From Heterocephalus glaber (lineage: Eukaryota; Chordata; Mammalia; Rodentia; Bathyergidae): a DNA stretch of 64,000 nt. The stretch is taken from contig NW_004624784.1 of assembly GCF_000247695.1 (NCBI RefSeq), positions 11,622,875 through 11,686,874 on the forward strand, read 5' to 3'. Below the pieces are notes generated by a model. That model saw nothing but the letters and a program-made list of their open reading frames with translations, searched no databases and was not told where the DNA came from. A program made the translations under genes and the position numbers. This document shows, piece after piece, positions 1 through 12,084 of this stretch. Positions within the stretch are counted from its first letter, which is position 1. Each line of letters starts with the position of its first letter.

Positions 1-2355
1 GTACTTGCACAGTTGAACCCAAATGTGTGAGGGAATGATATGGTAGAAGGATTGAACATGCTCTCTAGATACCCCAAGGTAAGTCCCAGGAAAAGCCACA
101 GGTTGTGGGATACAAGATAGGAAGACTGAGGCCTAATTGGCCCCCTCAGTGAGCACTAAGAAGAAAGGTGACATGCAGGCTTGTTGGCACGCTTGCAGGG
201 AAAAGTAAAAACAGCTGAAACCCTGTTTACCTGGACAAGGACCATGTACGGTGGGAAACAAATGAATCCTGTGTAACTCTGATTGCTTATCCCAGTGTCT
301 GAGTGAATAAAGCCTAGGTGTGCCAGTCACTTGAGACTCTCTGTCGAAGGGAGGCAAAAGCCCCCGATCCTCCATATTTTAACCTGATTCAATATCTCTT
401 TACTTTTCATTCTCATCACTCTTTGGTCAGGTTCCAGCTCATAGGCTAGTTCCTACAATGGGTCTTCCAAGAGATCTTGGTACAATGTGAGGATAAACTT
501 TCTACCCTCAGCCCTGCCTTCTGGTGGACTCTACTCCACAGGAAGCTGCGGGCTCCCTATTCCTAAGCAAGGAACATCATTATTAGGGATGAATAGAGGG
601 AACTAATATTTGATGTTGGTTCTTCTATCTCCAAAAGACTCACTGCTCAAGTGTGAAGCTTACTAGCATCTCTTAAAATGGCAAATATGCTATGCTGAAA
701 TAAACAAGTAGCCAGGCTGAGCCCACTACCATCCCTTCCTCCTTCTTAGCATTCCCTGCTCCCCTCTGGTAGATGCAAGTGATGACTTGTCTTGACCTGG
801 GTCTTGGGTGGCCATGAATGACATATTTATAGAGTGCCACCACTCCTCTGATCATTATGGGTTCAGGCAGTAAACCCTACTCATCCTGAAAGTAAGTTTC
901 CATGCCAGCTGGCTCCTAGAAAAACCCTCAGACTCTCTGCCTCCCCTTTTTACATTAGACCCCACCCTGCTCCCCTTGCTGTCTCCTCCCAGCTCCACAC
1001 TTTTGAATCCTAGAGTTTCCTTTCAGCTCCTCTGCTCTCCAGCTTTTCAGCCACAGGGTACTACCCAACCCCCCTTGCTAAGGATTCAAAGGACATCAAT
1101 GCTCTGCCCCACCCTCACACCAGGGACCTCAGTGTCCACTCTGCTCACACCATGCAGCCAGAGCTCCTAGCCCTGCACACCCAGGAGTCAGAGCAAGGCA
1201 AAGGAAAGTAGCTGATGGGAAGAAGGAAATCAAGACCTGGAGGGGAAAAAAAGAGGAAAACAAAACACAAGGTAGGCCTAGGGGCAAGTGGAGAGAGCCT
1301 TAAGGACTCTATGTTGAAGTAGCCTGATAATTAAATGAACAGTGTTCAGTGGGGAAGCCCACCTTTCAAAATCCCTGCTGATGGTGAGGCATATAAAAAC
1401 TTGAATAGCAAATATTTACTTGGAATTAACACACAGAGGATACCATCAAGCAACCCCTGAGCTCTTTCCGGAGTCTTACCTTAATATCTTGTGTGGCATG
1501 AAGGCTCAGGCAGGCACTAGACCTGGTATAATATGCTAAACAAATCTAATGGTGTGCTTTATTTCTCCCCTCAGCAGAACTCTTAATTATGTATCTTCCA
1601 AATGCACAGAGAAAATGGATGAGCCACAATAGCTGTTTGCTGCTACAATGGCACCCTTACCAGAAACCTTTGCAAGGAGACAGTGAGGGCACCATCGCCA
1701 CCAACACCACTGGGCCAGGGATCCCACAAGAGTCTGGGAAGAGCACAGGCAGACTCAGCCAGCAGATGTGGGCTTCTTGGCACCCCGGAGGGAGACACAG
1801 GATGTGAGTTAAGGAGTGTGCAGTACTGTGAGTGAGGCCAGTTCTGTGAGCCCCAAGCCTGAGACAATCTCTTTGAAAACCTCCTTGCTAAAGCCACTTT
1901 TCTTTGTCCACCCTCCTGGAGCCAGACTTAAAACATTCACCTGGGCTAAATGCCAGTACATGATCTGGAGGGGCAACTCACTACTGCACCCTTATCCCCT
2001 CCTAGCAAATTGCACAAGCTCACACATGTAGGCTTAACTATCTTCTAGTGGAGTCTGGAAGGGCCAGGACTCACTGGAAAAGAGCAGTCAGGAAAGTTCA
2101 GAACTTGAAGCTTTAGAATGTCAAGCAGGCATGGAAGTTGGCCTGTTCTAACAAACTAGGATGTCTGCTCTCATGAAGCTTTCTAAGCCTCAGTTTCTCC
2201 TTCTGTCTTAGCATGTGAAAGACTAGCATGATGTGTGGAAATTATAAATAATAATATTGCACCTGAATAAATTGCATGGTCATTTTACTTATGAAGCATT
2301 TTGGATTTTACTTCCTCAAGGGTTGTTGTTGGAAGGATAATCACTGAAATCCATG
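1..2355. other. Unassigned noncoding sequence
   Basis: No gene, RNA or repeat family is recognisable here. Open frames are short, lack splice-flanked codon structure and match no protein family I know. The base composition is ordinary mixed mammalian sequence. Confidence 0.5.
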
Positions 2356-2359
2356 GAAC

Positions 2360-2620
2360 TGGTTTATAAACTGGAAAGTGCAATAATAATCCTAACAATA
2401 ACAACATTTATGGAGCTCTTGCTGTGCACCAAGCAGCATTTTAGATGTTTTACATGCATTTTATCATGCAGCTCTGACAAAATCCATCATCCAGGTGCTG
2501 TTACTATCCGGATTATTTCTATGAGGACACAGGCACAGAGAGGTTACTCAAATTCCAGAAGACTGGGCAACTAATAAGTGAGCAGCACTAAGATTCAAAC
2601 ACTGGTGTTTCATAAGTGTT
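2360..2620 (-). repeat. MIR SINE, antisense
   Basis: The segment follows the antisense MIR consensus in order: 'catttatggagctcttgctgtgcacc', a 'ttttacatgcatttta' stretch, then 'gaggacacaggcacagagaggtta' and a 'cactaagattcaaaca' end corresponding to the tRNA-related head. Divergence is high, as expected of an element that stopped moving before the mammalian radiation. No coding role. Confidence 0.75.
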
Positions 2621-2799
2621 ACTAGTTGGAAGATAGTTATCTGGACCTGGTAAAACTCAGCAGACAGCAGGAAGCAGCGAGCCCATTCCTTGCCCAAAGT
2701 CATAGAACCTGCAGCTCAAGGTAAAGAATTGCCAAGGACAATGAAGCCTAAAAACAAGGCAACACTGCCTCCCTTGCTCACCAGATGGCGCTATGCAGG

Positions 2800-2950
2800 G
2801 ACGCCTCAAAGCATCTATTCCATTCTAGTACTAGACAAGCCCTCGCAGCACCTGTCCTGCTCCGGGCATGGGGGTTATAGTGATAGAAAAGTGTGCTTCC
2901 TGCTCTCAGGTAGCTTATAGTCTATCAAGGAAAGTTGATACTACCCAAGG
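2800..2950 (-). repeat. Probable L2 LINE 3' fragment, antisense
   Basis: The wording 'ctagacaagccctcgcagca', 'gggttatagtgatag' and 'ctcaggtagcttatagtct' follows the antisense L2 3' end (size of interval, 'ggggatacagtga', 'catggagcttacagtct'). Degraded; the assignment could also be an unrelated chance match. Confidence 0.4.
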
Positions 2951-3890
2951 AATTGCCAGCATGATGAATTTAAAGAGAAAGGGTTAGGTGTTTGTTAGTA
3001 AGGTGATGCTAACTGCAAAAAACAATTAGACCCTGAATGAATTATGGCTCAAACTCAAGAATTTTATTTTCACTCAGGAATGCTGCTATTGGGAAGTGCA
3101 GCCATTCTCTTTTTTTTTCCTGATACAGGCTAACAGCACTCCTATCTTCAGCGTGTATCCTTCAAGGGTTCCTAGGAGTTACCATCCCACTTGGCCAAAA
3201 GTCCCCATCCTAGTCTTGTTCTTTTGTAGGAAGGAGTGTGCATTGCACAGAGGTTTTCATGGGTGAGGCTAGGAGTATCACAGACCACTTCCACTCACAT
3301 TCTAGTGGTTAGACCGACATTTGTATGTCACATCTAACTACAAGGGAGAGCTGGGGATACCCAGGAGGAAGGTGAACAGGTAGCAAACTGTCACAAGTGG
3401 GCTATGGAGATTTTTTGCACACTCAGTCCCCTCTGCTTAACATGCCTCACTTTGCCAACTTCTCCCTCTCCATCCAGGATATTGTGTGCCTTTATATACA
3501 ATGGTATATAATATTTAATATTAGTTTTTTCCTTTTATCAGGTATATAATCCCCCTCTGTTGTCAAAGCCCTATACAAATTGTCAGTCAGAGTGACTATT
3601 AATTTCTTAGGAAGAGCAGAGGTCTTTGATCATGTATTGGGCAAATCTTGGCAAACATCAAGGAAGGACTCCAGAACTGAGACAGGGACAAGAATTCAGA
3701 GCCACAAGTTACCAGGGAACTATTGACCACTCAGAAAATCCTCCAAACTTCTGGGCAGAATAACTCCCCAGAGGCCTGTGGAATGGAAGCTCAGATTATT
3801 TTATTTAGATAACTAAGAAAAAGGTGGAGGGCTATTAATAAAATCCTGATGGAACCTGTGAAAATTGATGTATACTCTAACACAAGGTGC
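2951..3890. other. Unassigned noncoding sequence
   Basis: No gene or confident repeat. A poly-T run near 3107-3118 and an AT-rich patch near 3490-3550 are the only low-complexity spots seen. Confidence 0.45.
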
Positions 3891-3894
3891 TTCA

Positions 3895-4075
3895 CATGTA
3901 TTCATTGGCTCAGGGACTAAGAAGCACTATGTATTATTGTGTACCAGGTACTGTTCTTCTCAACAGCACCATCAGATAAGAACTGTTCTGCCCAATTGAC
4001 AGATAAGAAAATCACAGTTCATGAAAAGGAGAGCTGGATTCAGGTTCAACATGTTCTTAACCACTATGCTTTATT
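3895..4075 (-). repeat. MIR SINE, antisense
   Basis: Antisense MIR wording is visible: 'gtgtaccaggtactgttctt', then 'gacagataagaaaatcacag', and the head end 'ggattcaggttcaa' with 'ttcttaaccactatgct'. The last phrase is the classic MIR 5' end read in reverse. Confidence 0.75.
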
Positions 4076-4914
4076 TCCCCCAGCCTAAAACCAAGATTGA
4101 GTAGAAGAAGAGTAAGAAGACAGTACAGTACTGAGTAGGAGCTGAGCATGGGGGTGGGCAAGCAGAAGATGCAATTATTAGGAGAAGCAGGCTTCCTAGC
4201 ACTGGACTTCCTGGAGAGAGGGTGGCAGGACCCCGAGAGCAAGAGCAGCTTCCAGGTGCCTGTGGGAGGGAGGCTGGTGATCCAGCTTGCCAGCCTCCCA
4301 AGGGGACATGGCAGAAGCCTGCTGGCCCAGACAGTGGCTGCACTTCTCTGCTGGGGCACAAGGAAGGAAGCTGTTGGCAGTGCTTGACTTGCTAAGCCTC
4401 AAGGGAGAAAAACCAGGGAGTTTGTGAGAGCAGCTCCCCAAGGTGCCTCAGGCAGGATGCATTGCTTTCCAGCAGGGAGTGAAATCAGGAGGAAGCGAAT
4501 CAAGACCAGATGGAGTTAGTGTTCCAGCAAGTGCATGTGGTTTCAGAAATAAAGGGGAAACGTGGATTGAGGCCAAATTCATTCCTCAGGGTTCCATAAA
4601 CCTGCGGCCTCTGGGGAATCGCTCAACATAGAATGTTGAGACTGGAAGGCATCTTACAGAGCATCTGATCCGTGCTGTTTGTTCTACAGCAAGGGAAACT
4701 GAGGCTTGGAGAGCATTAGCAGAAGGATTGGGACCATATCCCATATCACACGGGTTGTGGGTGCCTGCAGGACCACCTTCGCTGCCTCCTTTTGCATCAG
4801 CTCTACTGAGCTCCTCTAACTACAGGGTGGCGCTAAAGCTTTCCAGGGTGCTGAGCTGCAGGTGTCTGCATGCCAGCCTCTCTCTCTAGCACCCCTCCCA
4901 CACCTCCCTGCGTA
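4076..4914. other. Unassigned noncoding sequence
   Basis: No gene recognised. Overlapping open frames on both strands at 4057-4441 are not supported by family similarity. A weak MIR-like phrase ('agggaaactgaggcttggag') lies near 4690-4712. Confidence 0.4.
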
Positions 4915-5070
4915 CAGTCCCCATTCCAGGGTGTCCAAGTGTTTCAGAGCTGTGTGACCCTGACAAGGAAAAAGCAACTTTGCCTTTCTGCAACTTAATA
5001 GCTTTGCCTATAAAATGAGGGAGCACAGGAAAATCTCTTCAGTCTTCATGCTGTGCCTACAATGTGAGTG
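4915..5070 (+). repeat. MIR SINE fragment, sense
   Basis: Sense MIR order: 'gctgtgtgaccctgacaagg', then 'cctataaaatgagggagcac'. The 5' head is missing or too diverged to see. Confidence 0.55.
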
Positions 5071-5246
5071 TAAAGGCCAACGTTGAGGAAGTCAACCAAG
5101 AATGTCACAGTGGATGAGCAGGTCCCCTCCAACACAGGTAGGACCCAGAGAAAGAACATAGATGGAGGCCCACATATCATAGGTATAAATATTTATATTA
5201 CAACTTAGGATATGAAATTGTTTAATATAATGCATTTGTCATCCAC

Positions 5247-5585
5247 CATAGATGGAAAGTTCACATGTTGAAAATTCCTATGTTGATCTCAGTCCCGAGG
5301 TCATGGTATTAGAAGGTGTGGCCTTTGGGAAGTAGGTCATGATGTTGGACCTCCATCTTATGAGTGTCCTTATAAAAGAGGCCCATGGTGCTCCTTTTAA
5401 TCCTTTCACCATGTAAAGACAAAATGAGAAGCATTAGCTATGAACCAGAAAGGTCCTCACCTGACCCTGTATCTAGTGGCACCTTGATCTTGAACTTCTC
5501 AGCTTCCAGAACTATGAGAAATAAATTTCTGTTGATTATAAGTTACCCAATGTATGGCATTTTGTTATAGTAGCCCAAAACTAAA
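5247..5585 (+). mobile_element. Solo MaLR LTR (MLT1 type), sense
   Basis: The block follows the MLT1 LTR consensus in order: 'gttcacatgttgaaaattcc', 'ggtattagaaggtgtggcc', 'ttgggaagtaggtcatgatg', 'tccttataaaagaggccca', 'cttgatcttgaacttctcag', and the polyadenylation end 'gagaaataaatttctgttga' followed by 'gttatagtagccc'. It is a solo LTR of an ancient nonautonomous ERVL-MaLR element with no internal region next to it. A short open frame at 5385-5570 is entirely inside this LTR and is not a gene. Confidence 0.9.
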
Positions 5586-5589
5586 ACTG

Positions 5590-6213
5590 AACAAAACTAA
5601 AAATGAACTAAAGCATCCTCCTACCTTGATAGATATACTTGCATGACAACAAAGTCAAAATGTACATGTGAAGCCATAGATTTCTTTTAGTATTACTGAA
5701 AGTTGGCAAATATCAAACATAAATGAATTTATTGCACATGTTTGGGTGCTGACAATGTTTGGATGAGTAATGAAACTAAGACAAAATAATACAAAAACTA
5801 TTATATATTTACTCCAAAATCCTTTATTTAAACAGAATCTCTAATGGTGTTGTCATAATCAAGATGTTTATATAATTTGTTTTTCTATTAAAATCAATGC
5901 CAACATAGACAACATTTCTTGAGTCATTGTACTTCTTAGTTTTTTCATTAATTTCAGTGTAGAGAAACTTCTCTGCTGAGGCAATAGAAACAGGAAATGA
6001 CTATAAAATTCTTTTAAAGCAACACTTCTGTGTATTCAGAAATGAGCTCTGAATTTTACTTATTTTTAAACATTGCCATGTGGTCACGTATGATAAATTA
6101 CCCTCTCAGAAAATATGAAGTAGTTTATTTGAATTACTATTTCTTATAGGAATACCTAGATCCATGGAATAATTAGAGTCTGCATCACACTTTATACATG
6201 TTATATCTATACC
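5590..6213. other. AT-rich unassigned sequence
   Basis: AT-rich noncoding DNA between the MLT1 LTR and the MER2 element. It may be further decayed repeat sequence, but I cannot assign a family. Confidence 0.4.
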
Positions 6214-6215
6214 TA

Positions 6216-6541
6216 CAGGTAGGCCTCCATGCCCACGTGTTCTGCATTTCTGGACCAACCACAGATCAAAAATATTCAAAACTATTGCATCTGTGGTGAA
6301 GATGTACAGGCTTTTTCCTTGTCATTATTCCTTAAACAAGTAAAACAACTATTTGCAGAGCATTCACATTGTATTAGGTATCATAAGTAATCTAGACATA
6401 ATTTAAAGCATATAGGAGGATATGCGTGGGTTATGTGCAAACATGATACAATTTTATATAAGAGACTTGAGCATCTGTGGATTTTGGTATTCATAGGGGA
6501 TCCTGCAACCAATCCCTTGCAGATAGCAAGGAAGGACTACG
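6216..6541 (-). mobile_element. MER2 (TcMar-Tigger) DNA transposon
   Basis: A near full-length nonautonomous Tigger-type element in reverse orientation. Both ends are recognisable: the left end 'caggtaggcctccatgccca' and the right end, whose complement starts 'cgtagtccttcc'. Internal phrases such as 'cattgtattaggtatcataa', 'gtaatctagacataatttaa' and 'gagcatctgtggattttgg' match MER2. TA dinucleotides flank it at 6214-6215 and 6542-6543, the expected Tigger target duplication. No transposase is encoded. Confidence 0.88.
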
Positions 6542-6544
6542 TAT

Positions 6545-7190
6545 ACAAATTTTAGAGAAATATGAATTGTTTAATATTATAAAATATTTCTCAGTTTTAA
6601 CATGTAGCTATCGCAAATAGCACATTAACTAGTGAATATCTCCGTAACTACCAACTTGAACACAAAGAAAATAAGAAAATGGATGCTTGGCCCTATGGAT
6701 ACTTCATTATGAAAGGATCTATTGCACCCATGCTATCCTAGAAGAAGGAGTTGACAAGTTAATTAATTAGTCTTACATCTAAGCACTTCCACTGCTTCCA
6801 TCCCAGGCCCCCACCACCCACCCCAAGGCACTGTGTCTGTGACGTAGCCAGCAGCATAATTCACAAACCTTCCTGGCACTCTAGCTCAGCTGCCCTTCAG
6901 TTTGAGACATGGGGGCAGGAGACATGGAGACACATTTCTCGTACCTGAGCAGTGTTTGTTATGAAAGTAGATGTTTATGGGAGTAGATCACTCCAAGCTA
7001 GTGGTAAGCACCAGAACACAGGCACCTATGTGTTCTTTAATAAATTTAACAGTGGAGAGAGTGGAGCTATGTGAAGCCTTCTAAAATGAAGGGCCCAGGT
7101 AAAGTTCTTCCTTGCCCAGATAAAGGAGCTATTAGGAAACATTTCTACTTATTCTGAAATCATGTCACAGCCCCCTAATACATTTTCTCC
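6545..7190. other. Unassigned noncoding sequence
   Basis: No gene or confident repeat. Mixed composition with AT-rich left half. Confidence 0.4.
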
Positions 7191-7194
7191 TGCC

Positions 7195-7330
7195 CCATAC
7201 ACTGGCCCACCAGTCTCACCAGGCCCATCACACTTCTCTGCTCCAATATCCCAACTGTCTGTGATTCTATTCATGTAGTCATCTCTGCCTGGAATATGCT
7301 TTTTCCTGTGTAATTCATTTATTGAACAGT
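7195..7330 (+). repeat. L2 LINE 3' fragment, sense
   Basis: Sense L2 wording: 'cccaccagtctcaccaggcc', 'cttctctgctccaatatccc', 'tctctgcctggaatatgctt'. The latter phrase is typical of the L2 3' region. Confidence 0.6.
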
Positions 7331-8585
7331 TTGTACTCGGTGGAGCCCAAATATGGTCTGGTTTTTTCTAACCACACTTCCCATTACATTCTCTGGAATC
7401 ACTCATTAACAACCTCATGGACAGACACTCTAACTTTCTAATCACTTTCCTGGGCCTGGATCCACTGGTACAGGGGGCAGTCAAATGTGGATAACTAGTG
7501 GCTGCATCCTTGGGGAAGTCTGTAATGGGCTCAGCCTGGTTTCACCTCCTGATGGTGGCTCTGTCCACATGTTATTCTCTGGGCAGGATGTACATGGTTG
7601 TCTTAGACAGGTGTTCAACTTCACCTGTCCCCTTAGCACTGGGGACAATATCAACACAGGGCAGCCCTACCTAAATCTCACCCCTAATACCCTCAAGGGA
7701 TCCCCTTCACCTAGTGGCTATGTGGACAACCTCATATCTACCCCTCTTTTATTCCTTGCTCTTTCAGATCCATGAGATCAATAGGTCTCCTTGGTACACA
7801 CTGATTGCTGGGGAGAATTAGCATGAAGGGGACACTACCTGACCTTCTTCCCAGACTCAATATGCTCTGGTTTCTTCTTTCCTTGATCCAAGCTGTTTCA
7901 ACACGTCACTCTGTCCCTTCTTTCCCATCATTCCTACTCTCATTTTGGAAATCTCCAGGAAAGAAGTGAGCAAAAGACAGAAGCCAAGCTCTCCCAAGAA
8001 CCTCCTCACTATCCTCAATGCTAGTGGGAGCATTAGAGCTCCATTTGGCCTGGGAGTAAGACGACTTCTCTTCTTGCAGGCTCCCCCAATCTCCTTAGAG
8101 CTTTCCTGCCCTTACCTGGCTCAGGGAAGAGAGAGAAAAGCAGTCTCCACTAACCCCATGGCATCTCCTATCCCTCTCCTTCCATACTTGGGGATGTTGT
8201 GCATTAGGGTGTAGAGAGGAAGCAGCCAGATCTGCCTTATGATAACCTCTGAAGAAGCCCCAGTGGCTGTTGTCTCTCTTTAGGATGCAGTTCTCTTACC
8301 ATTTCATTGTACTCAGCTGTTGATCCCATGCCAAGGCAACATCCTAATGCATTTTCCTGCCCAAAGCCCTTCCAGGATCAGTTAGCATTCACCTCTCTGG
8401 AGGCTGCTAAAGCCTCCACACAGCAGACTCTTTCCTGGGCTCCCCCAGTGCTTTGGATGTACTTTGGACACACTGCACTCGGGCACTGTCGGCAGCCTTT
8501 GTCCTTGGCATGGTCGTGAATGCTTAAAGAGCAGAGTCTGGAGCTTATATTTCTCTGTCACCCAGGAGAACATGTGGCATCTCTT
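7331..8585. other. Unassigned noncoding sequence
   Basis: No gene, RNA or clear repeat. Short open frames at 7485-7775 and 7945-8214 show no recognisable protein family. Confidence 0.4.
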
Positions 8586-8589
8586 GGGC

Positions 8590-8716
8590 TCACAATAAAA
8601 TTGTATTGAATGAAGAAATGAATTGAATGAACTTATGACATAATACATGAGTCCATTTTGGGTTAAAGAAGGAAATGAATGAATGAATGAATGACCAGAG
8701 AAATGAATGAATGAAT
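8590..8716. repeat. (AATG)n tetranucleotide microsatellite
   Basis: Imperfect AATG/GAATGA units run from about 8605, with clean tracts at 8672-8693 and 8700-8716 split by a short interruption. The preceding 'aataaaattgtattgaatga' resembles the 3' tail of an L2 copy, so the microsatellite may have grown from an L2 tail. Confidence 0.85.
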
Positions 8717-9475
8717 CCAGGCCTTTACTGGTCCCTCCCCACCCTGTTCTCCAGCTTCTGAGGACCCTCCCAGGAATCCCATTTGCCCATGACTCTCCGC
8801 TATCTGATTCTGGGAGGACAGGCTGCCCGGCCCACGGTAATGGAACTGTTAGCTCAGGAGGTAGCAGCCTCACCGTGTAAAATCACAGTCTATTCTAGTC
8901 AAATTAACTAGGTAATACCCTGCATTAGTGTAAAATTCTCCATCAAACCATGAAGACTGGCATTTAAAACATTCAAGGCCCGAGAAGGGGAGGAGAGGGC
9001 AGAGAAAGCAGGAGAAAGCCATTGCCTTTTCTGGCAAGTAATGCTGAAAAGATTTCCCAGCCCCTGGAAGCAGGGGAGGATCCTACCCAAGAGTCAGTGT
9101 CTAATGCTTCCGGCTGGTCCTGCTCTTCCTGAGTTCCAATTGCCTCATAGGGTCTTTCTTTTTTAGGGGCCACTGACCCTATACTAGGCCCTCCTGTGGG
9201 AGCTCAGCTAGATGCTGCTGAGGGTGTCAGACAGGGTGGAAAACAGAATTTCCCCAGGGCAAACACACAATGTCATTGCCTGATGCCACCCATGCACATA
9301 CACCTATATAAGCAGTCCCCTTACAACACACACCCCAATTCTAGAGCACCCTCCATTGGAGAATGTCCAGACAGCATACATTCCCAGCAGTACCCAATCG
9401 GCCCCCTAGTGGCCCCATAATTGAATTGAATAGAGATCATCGCCGACACTTGGCTGAATATTATGGACAGTATCT
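8717..9475. other. Unassigned noncoding sequence
   Basis: No recognisable gene or repeat. The open frame at 8382-8873 on the minus strand passes through the tetranucleotide repeat and is not credible. Confidence 0.4.
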
Positions 9476-9483
9476 TTGTCTGT

Positions 9484-9535
9484 CAGTAACATTTATTAGG
9501 CACCTCCTACAGCCAGGTAAAAGGTAGTGGAAAAG
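9484..9535 (-). repeat. Short L2 3' tail, antisense
   Basis: 'acatttattaggcacctcct' followed by 'acagccaggtaaaaggtag' is the antisense L2 3' terminus. Only about 50 bp are left. Confidence 0.4.
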
Positions 9536-10315
9536 AAGACCTATATGAGAGGTCCTAAGCCTGCATCACAGATGGCCCGTGAGCCTGAAAGATGATTGTG
9601 ATTTTTACCTTTCTGGTGCCCACAATGGCATCCAGTTGATGCTTTGCAAATGCTACAACAGACACTTTTATTAGGCAATAAAAAGGGAAGTAATAGAATC
9701 AATGATTCAAGGTACCTCCACATATACCCATCAAACTGGCAGCCACTCATCCCAACCCCTTGGGGCTCCGCCCTGGAGCCCTCACAGGAAGGGGAGAAAA
9801 GGAGGCAGCCTCCCAGGGGAGTGTTCCATGCTGAGGCAGCATACTGGCTGCTGTGCTCTGGGGACCCAGCTCCCTGCTTAAATGCACAGATAGACAGATA
9901 GATTGTATTAAGCATACAACATTCAGGGCCTCGTTTGGAAAAGGCATTGATTCTAAATGGCTGTTTGCCACTGACAAGCCATATCACCAAGGCTAAAACA
10001 GACAGCTCTGGTTTATCTGGCTTGTAACCCCCACCCCACAACTCCCTGTGCAAACATACACATGTAACCCAGGACCCACTTGCTCTTGCCCTGTGGCCAG
10101 GCTGATCCCGCATTCCATGCAGCAGACTTGCTTGGCAGAGACCAGATGCCAGCACGTCCCTCCCTGTCCCCTGGGGATCTCAGGCCCAGCTGCACCAAGC
10201 AGGCAGCCTAGGAACCCTGCAGTCCCCACCAGGCCCCTATCTCCAGGGCCCATCAGCACATCTCCCCATCTCCCGGTCTCCTCTTCCCCCATCCTCCCTC
10301 CTTGCTGCTTATGCC
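9536..10315. other. Unassigned noncoding sequence with overlapping chance ORFs
   Basis: Long open frames occur on both strands here (minus 9541-10155, minus 9993-10448, plus 10048-10389). They overlap one another, lack splice sites in a meaningful arrangement and match no family. The stretch 9900-10030 is less repeat-like and could be weakly conserved. Confidence 0.35.
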
Positions 10316-10480
10316 TGTGTAGGCAGGAGGCAAAGCGATTCGAATACATTAACATTTCCTTAATTCTATCTGTGCCTCCAAAACTCTGAGTCACAACTGG
10401 GTGGGTTTTCGTGCCTGGTGAACTGTCAGCCTCATTCAGAAATGCCATTTTCTACTTTGCTCCTGGATCCACAGGGAACA
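10316..10480. promoter_or_regulatory. Possible conserved noncoding element (weak)
   Basis: A non-repetitive stretch with 'gcgattcgaatacattaaca' and 'cttaattctatctgtgcctc' has the complex, repeat-free texture typical of conserved noncoding elements. There is no alignment to support this, and the boundaries are arbitrary. Confidence 0.2.
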
Positions 10481-10639
10481 AGTGGCAGGGCCCATGGTGG
10501 TGGGAGATCACATACATACCCCATCCTCAACTGATAACAGGTCAGGACACAGGCGATTTCAAAGAGGAGAAGCCATACAGACCTCTACAAACATCCTAGT
10601 ATTTTGTCTTCTTATGGTAATTTTCACATTGTATACAAT

Positions 10640-10800
10640 GGTATTTACCTACCATATTTTATCATTTATATACCCATTTTATCTGTGTGAAAACTGAGGT
10701 ACAAGGATCTGAAATTCCCTGCCTGGATATCACACAGCTTATAAGGAGAGACAAAACTAAACCTCTTATCTTCTGACTCCAAGTTCACTTTGAACCACCT
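10640..10800 (-). repeat. MIR SINE, antisense
   Basis: 'cattttatctgtgtgaaaac' with 'tgaggtacaaggatc', then 'tatcacacagcttataagg' and 'cttctgactccaagttcac' follow the antisense MIR order. Confidence 0.6.
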
Positions 10801-11164
10801 GACTTTGCTTCTACCAGAAAAATCCCAGGCAAGTTGCTTTTTCCTTGAAGTTGGACAGTTAAGGTCTGCACTTGTAGCAGGAGTTACACATTCAGGAGAC
10901 CTGGCTCAGGTGTGCTGTCTTGGCTAGAAGTGTTTTGGAAAGATGTGGATCTGGACGTCCTCAGGCAGAGCCAAAGACATTGTCCCCACTCCCTGCTATG
11001 TTATGGGACTGGTTCATTTGTGTACATTTTCCACCTGGTTCTAGAATTTGACCTTCACATAAAGTGTCTGCACATAAGGCCAGTTCCACATCCTCACAGA
11101 GAAAGGGACACCAAGGAAGTGTGATCTCTAAGATGTCAGCCAGCTCCTTTGACCACGAATGGTT

Positions 11165-11345
11165 CGCTCACTTTTGACACATATTAATACTATGTGCAAG
11201 ACAGTCTGTTAGGCTCTGGGTAGATACAAAGATGAATGTGTGGCCCTTTTCCTCCAGCAAACCAGTCCATCACACTAAACAGACACAGTAGTTACATCTA
11301 AGCCGATGCTGATGTGAGAACCGAGATGCAATAGAACTAAGACAG
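11165..11345 (-). repeat. L2 LINE 3' fragment, antisense
   Basis: 'actatgtgcaagacagtctg', 'ttaggctctgggtagataca' and 'aagatgaatgtgtggccctt' follow the antisense L2 end (common wording: 'tatgtgccaggcactg', 'gatacaaagatgaat'). Confidence 0.6.
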
Positions 11346-11990
11346 CCTAGGGACCTGGGGAAGGTGCAGGTGAAGGTGATGAGGTGCTAAGGGGGAAGAG
11401 GAGAGGGGACCAAAACACCACTGACTTTATTGCCTGCATGCCTCAGAGACCTAAGGAAATAGGTTTCCCTGCTCCCAGCCCCCATGACTGCCATCTGATC
11501 TAAGGCTCTGTGTGGCTGTCTTCTCCCAGGTGCCTGGAACTCTGAGGTCAAAAGCAGTGCCTCAGCCTCCAGTGCAAGCATTTGACCCTAGTGGCTGTGT
11601 TCAGCTGAGTGCCTTCCCACTGTGGATTAACAACAGGAAAACAGAAAGAGATGTCGCCAGACTTCTGCTTGAACACAGGAATGGTAAAACCTCCACAGCA
11701 AGAGTGTCAGAAAATGAAGAAAAGCACACACACAGGTGTACCCAGGACAAAGGAAATCTAGGACGGTTTTGTTCTCAGAACTCCAAGAGATCACGTAAGG
11801 CCAGTCTCCAATCCAGGGCCTGTCTTGAACCTGTATGACATCAGAGGTTGATCCAGTGACTGAGCCCTGTGGCAGGAATTTCATATATTTCTCAAGGAGT
11901 CTCAACCCAGAGGTGTTTCAGAAGTAATCCATTCCAAAATAAAGTTTACAAATAACTTGTTCAATTAAATCAGTGAACTCTTTTAACTAT
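11346..11990. other. Unassigned noncoding sequence
   Basis: No gene recognised; open frames on both strands at 11512-11905 overlap each other and have no family match. Confidence 0.4.
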
Positions 11991-11992
11991 AG

Positions 11993-12065
11993 ATACCATT
12001 CATTCATTTACTCTTTGACCATTCATTCATTTCATAAATATTAAGCTCTCATTGTGTGTACTGTA
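11993..12065 (-). repeat. Short L2 3' tail, antisense
   Basis: 'cattcattcatttactcttt', a second 'attcattcatttcataaata' and 'ctcattgtgtgtac' resemble the antisense L2 3' terminus. Confidence 0.4.
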
Positions 12066-12084
12066 ATGCTTATTTTTTGTGCTT

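Noticed and set aside
5385..5570. 61-codon frame
   Set aside because: Wholly inside an MLT1 LTR.
9541..10155. 204-codon minus-strand open frame
   Set aside because: Overlaps other frames on both strands and shows no known domain; part of it covers short repeat sequence.
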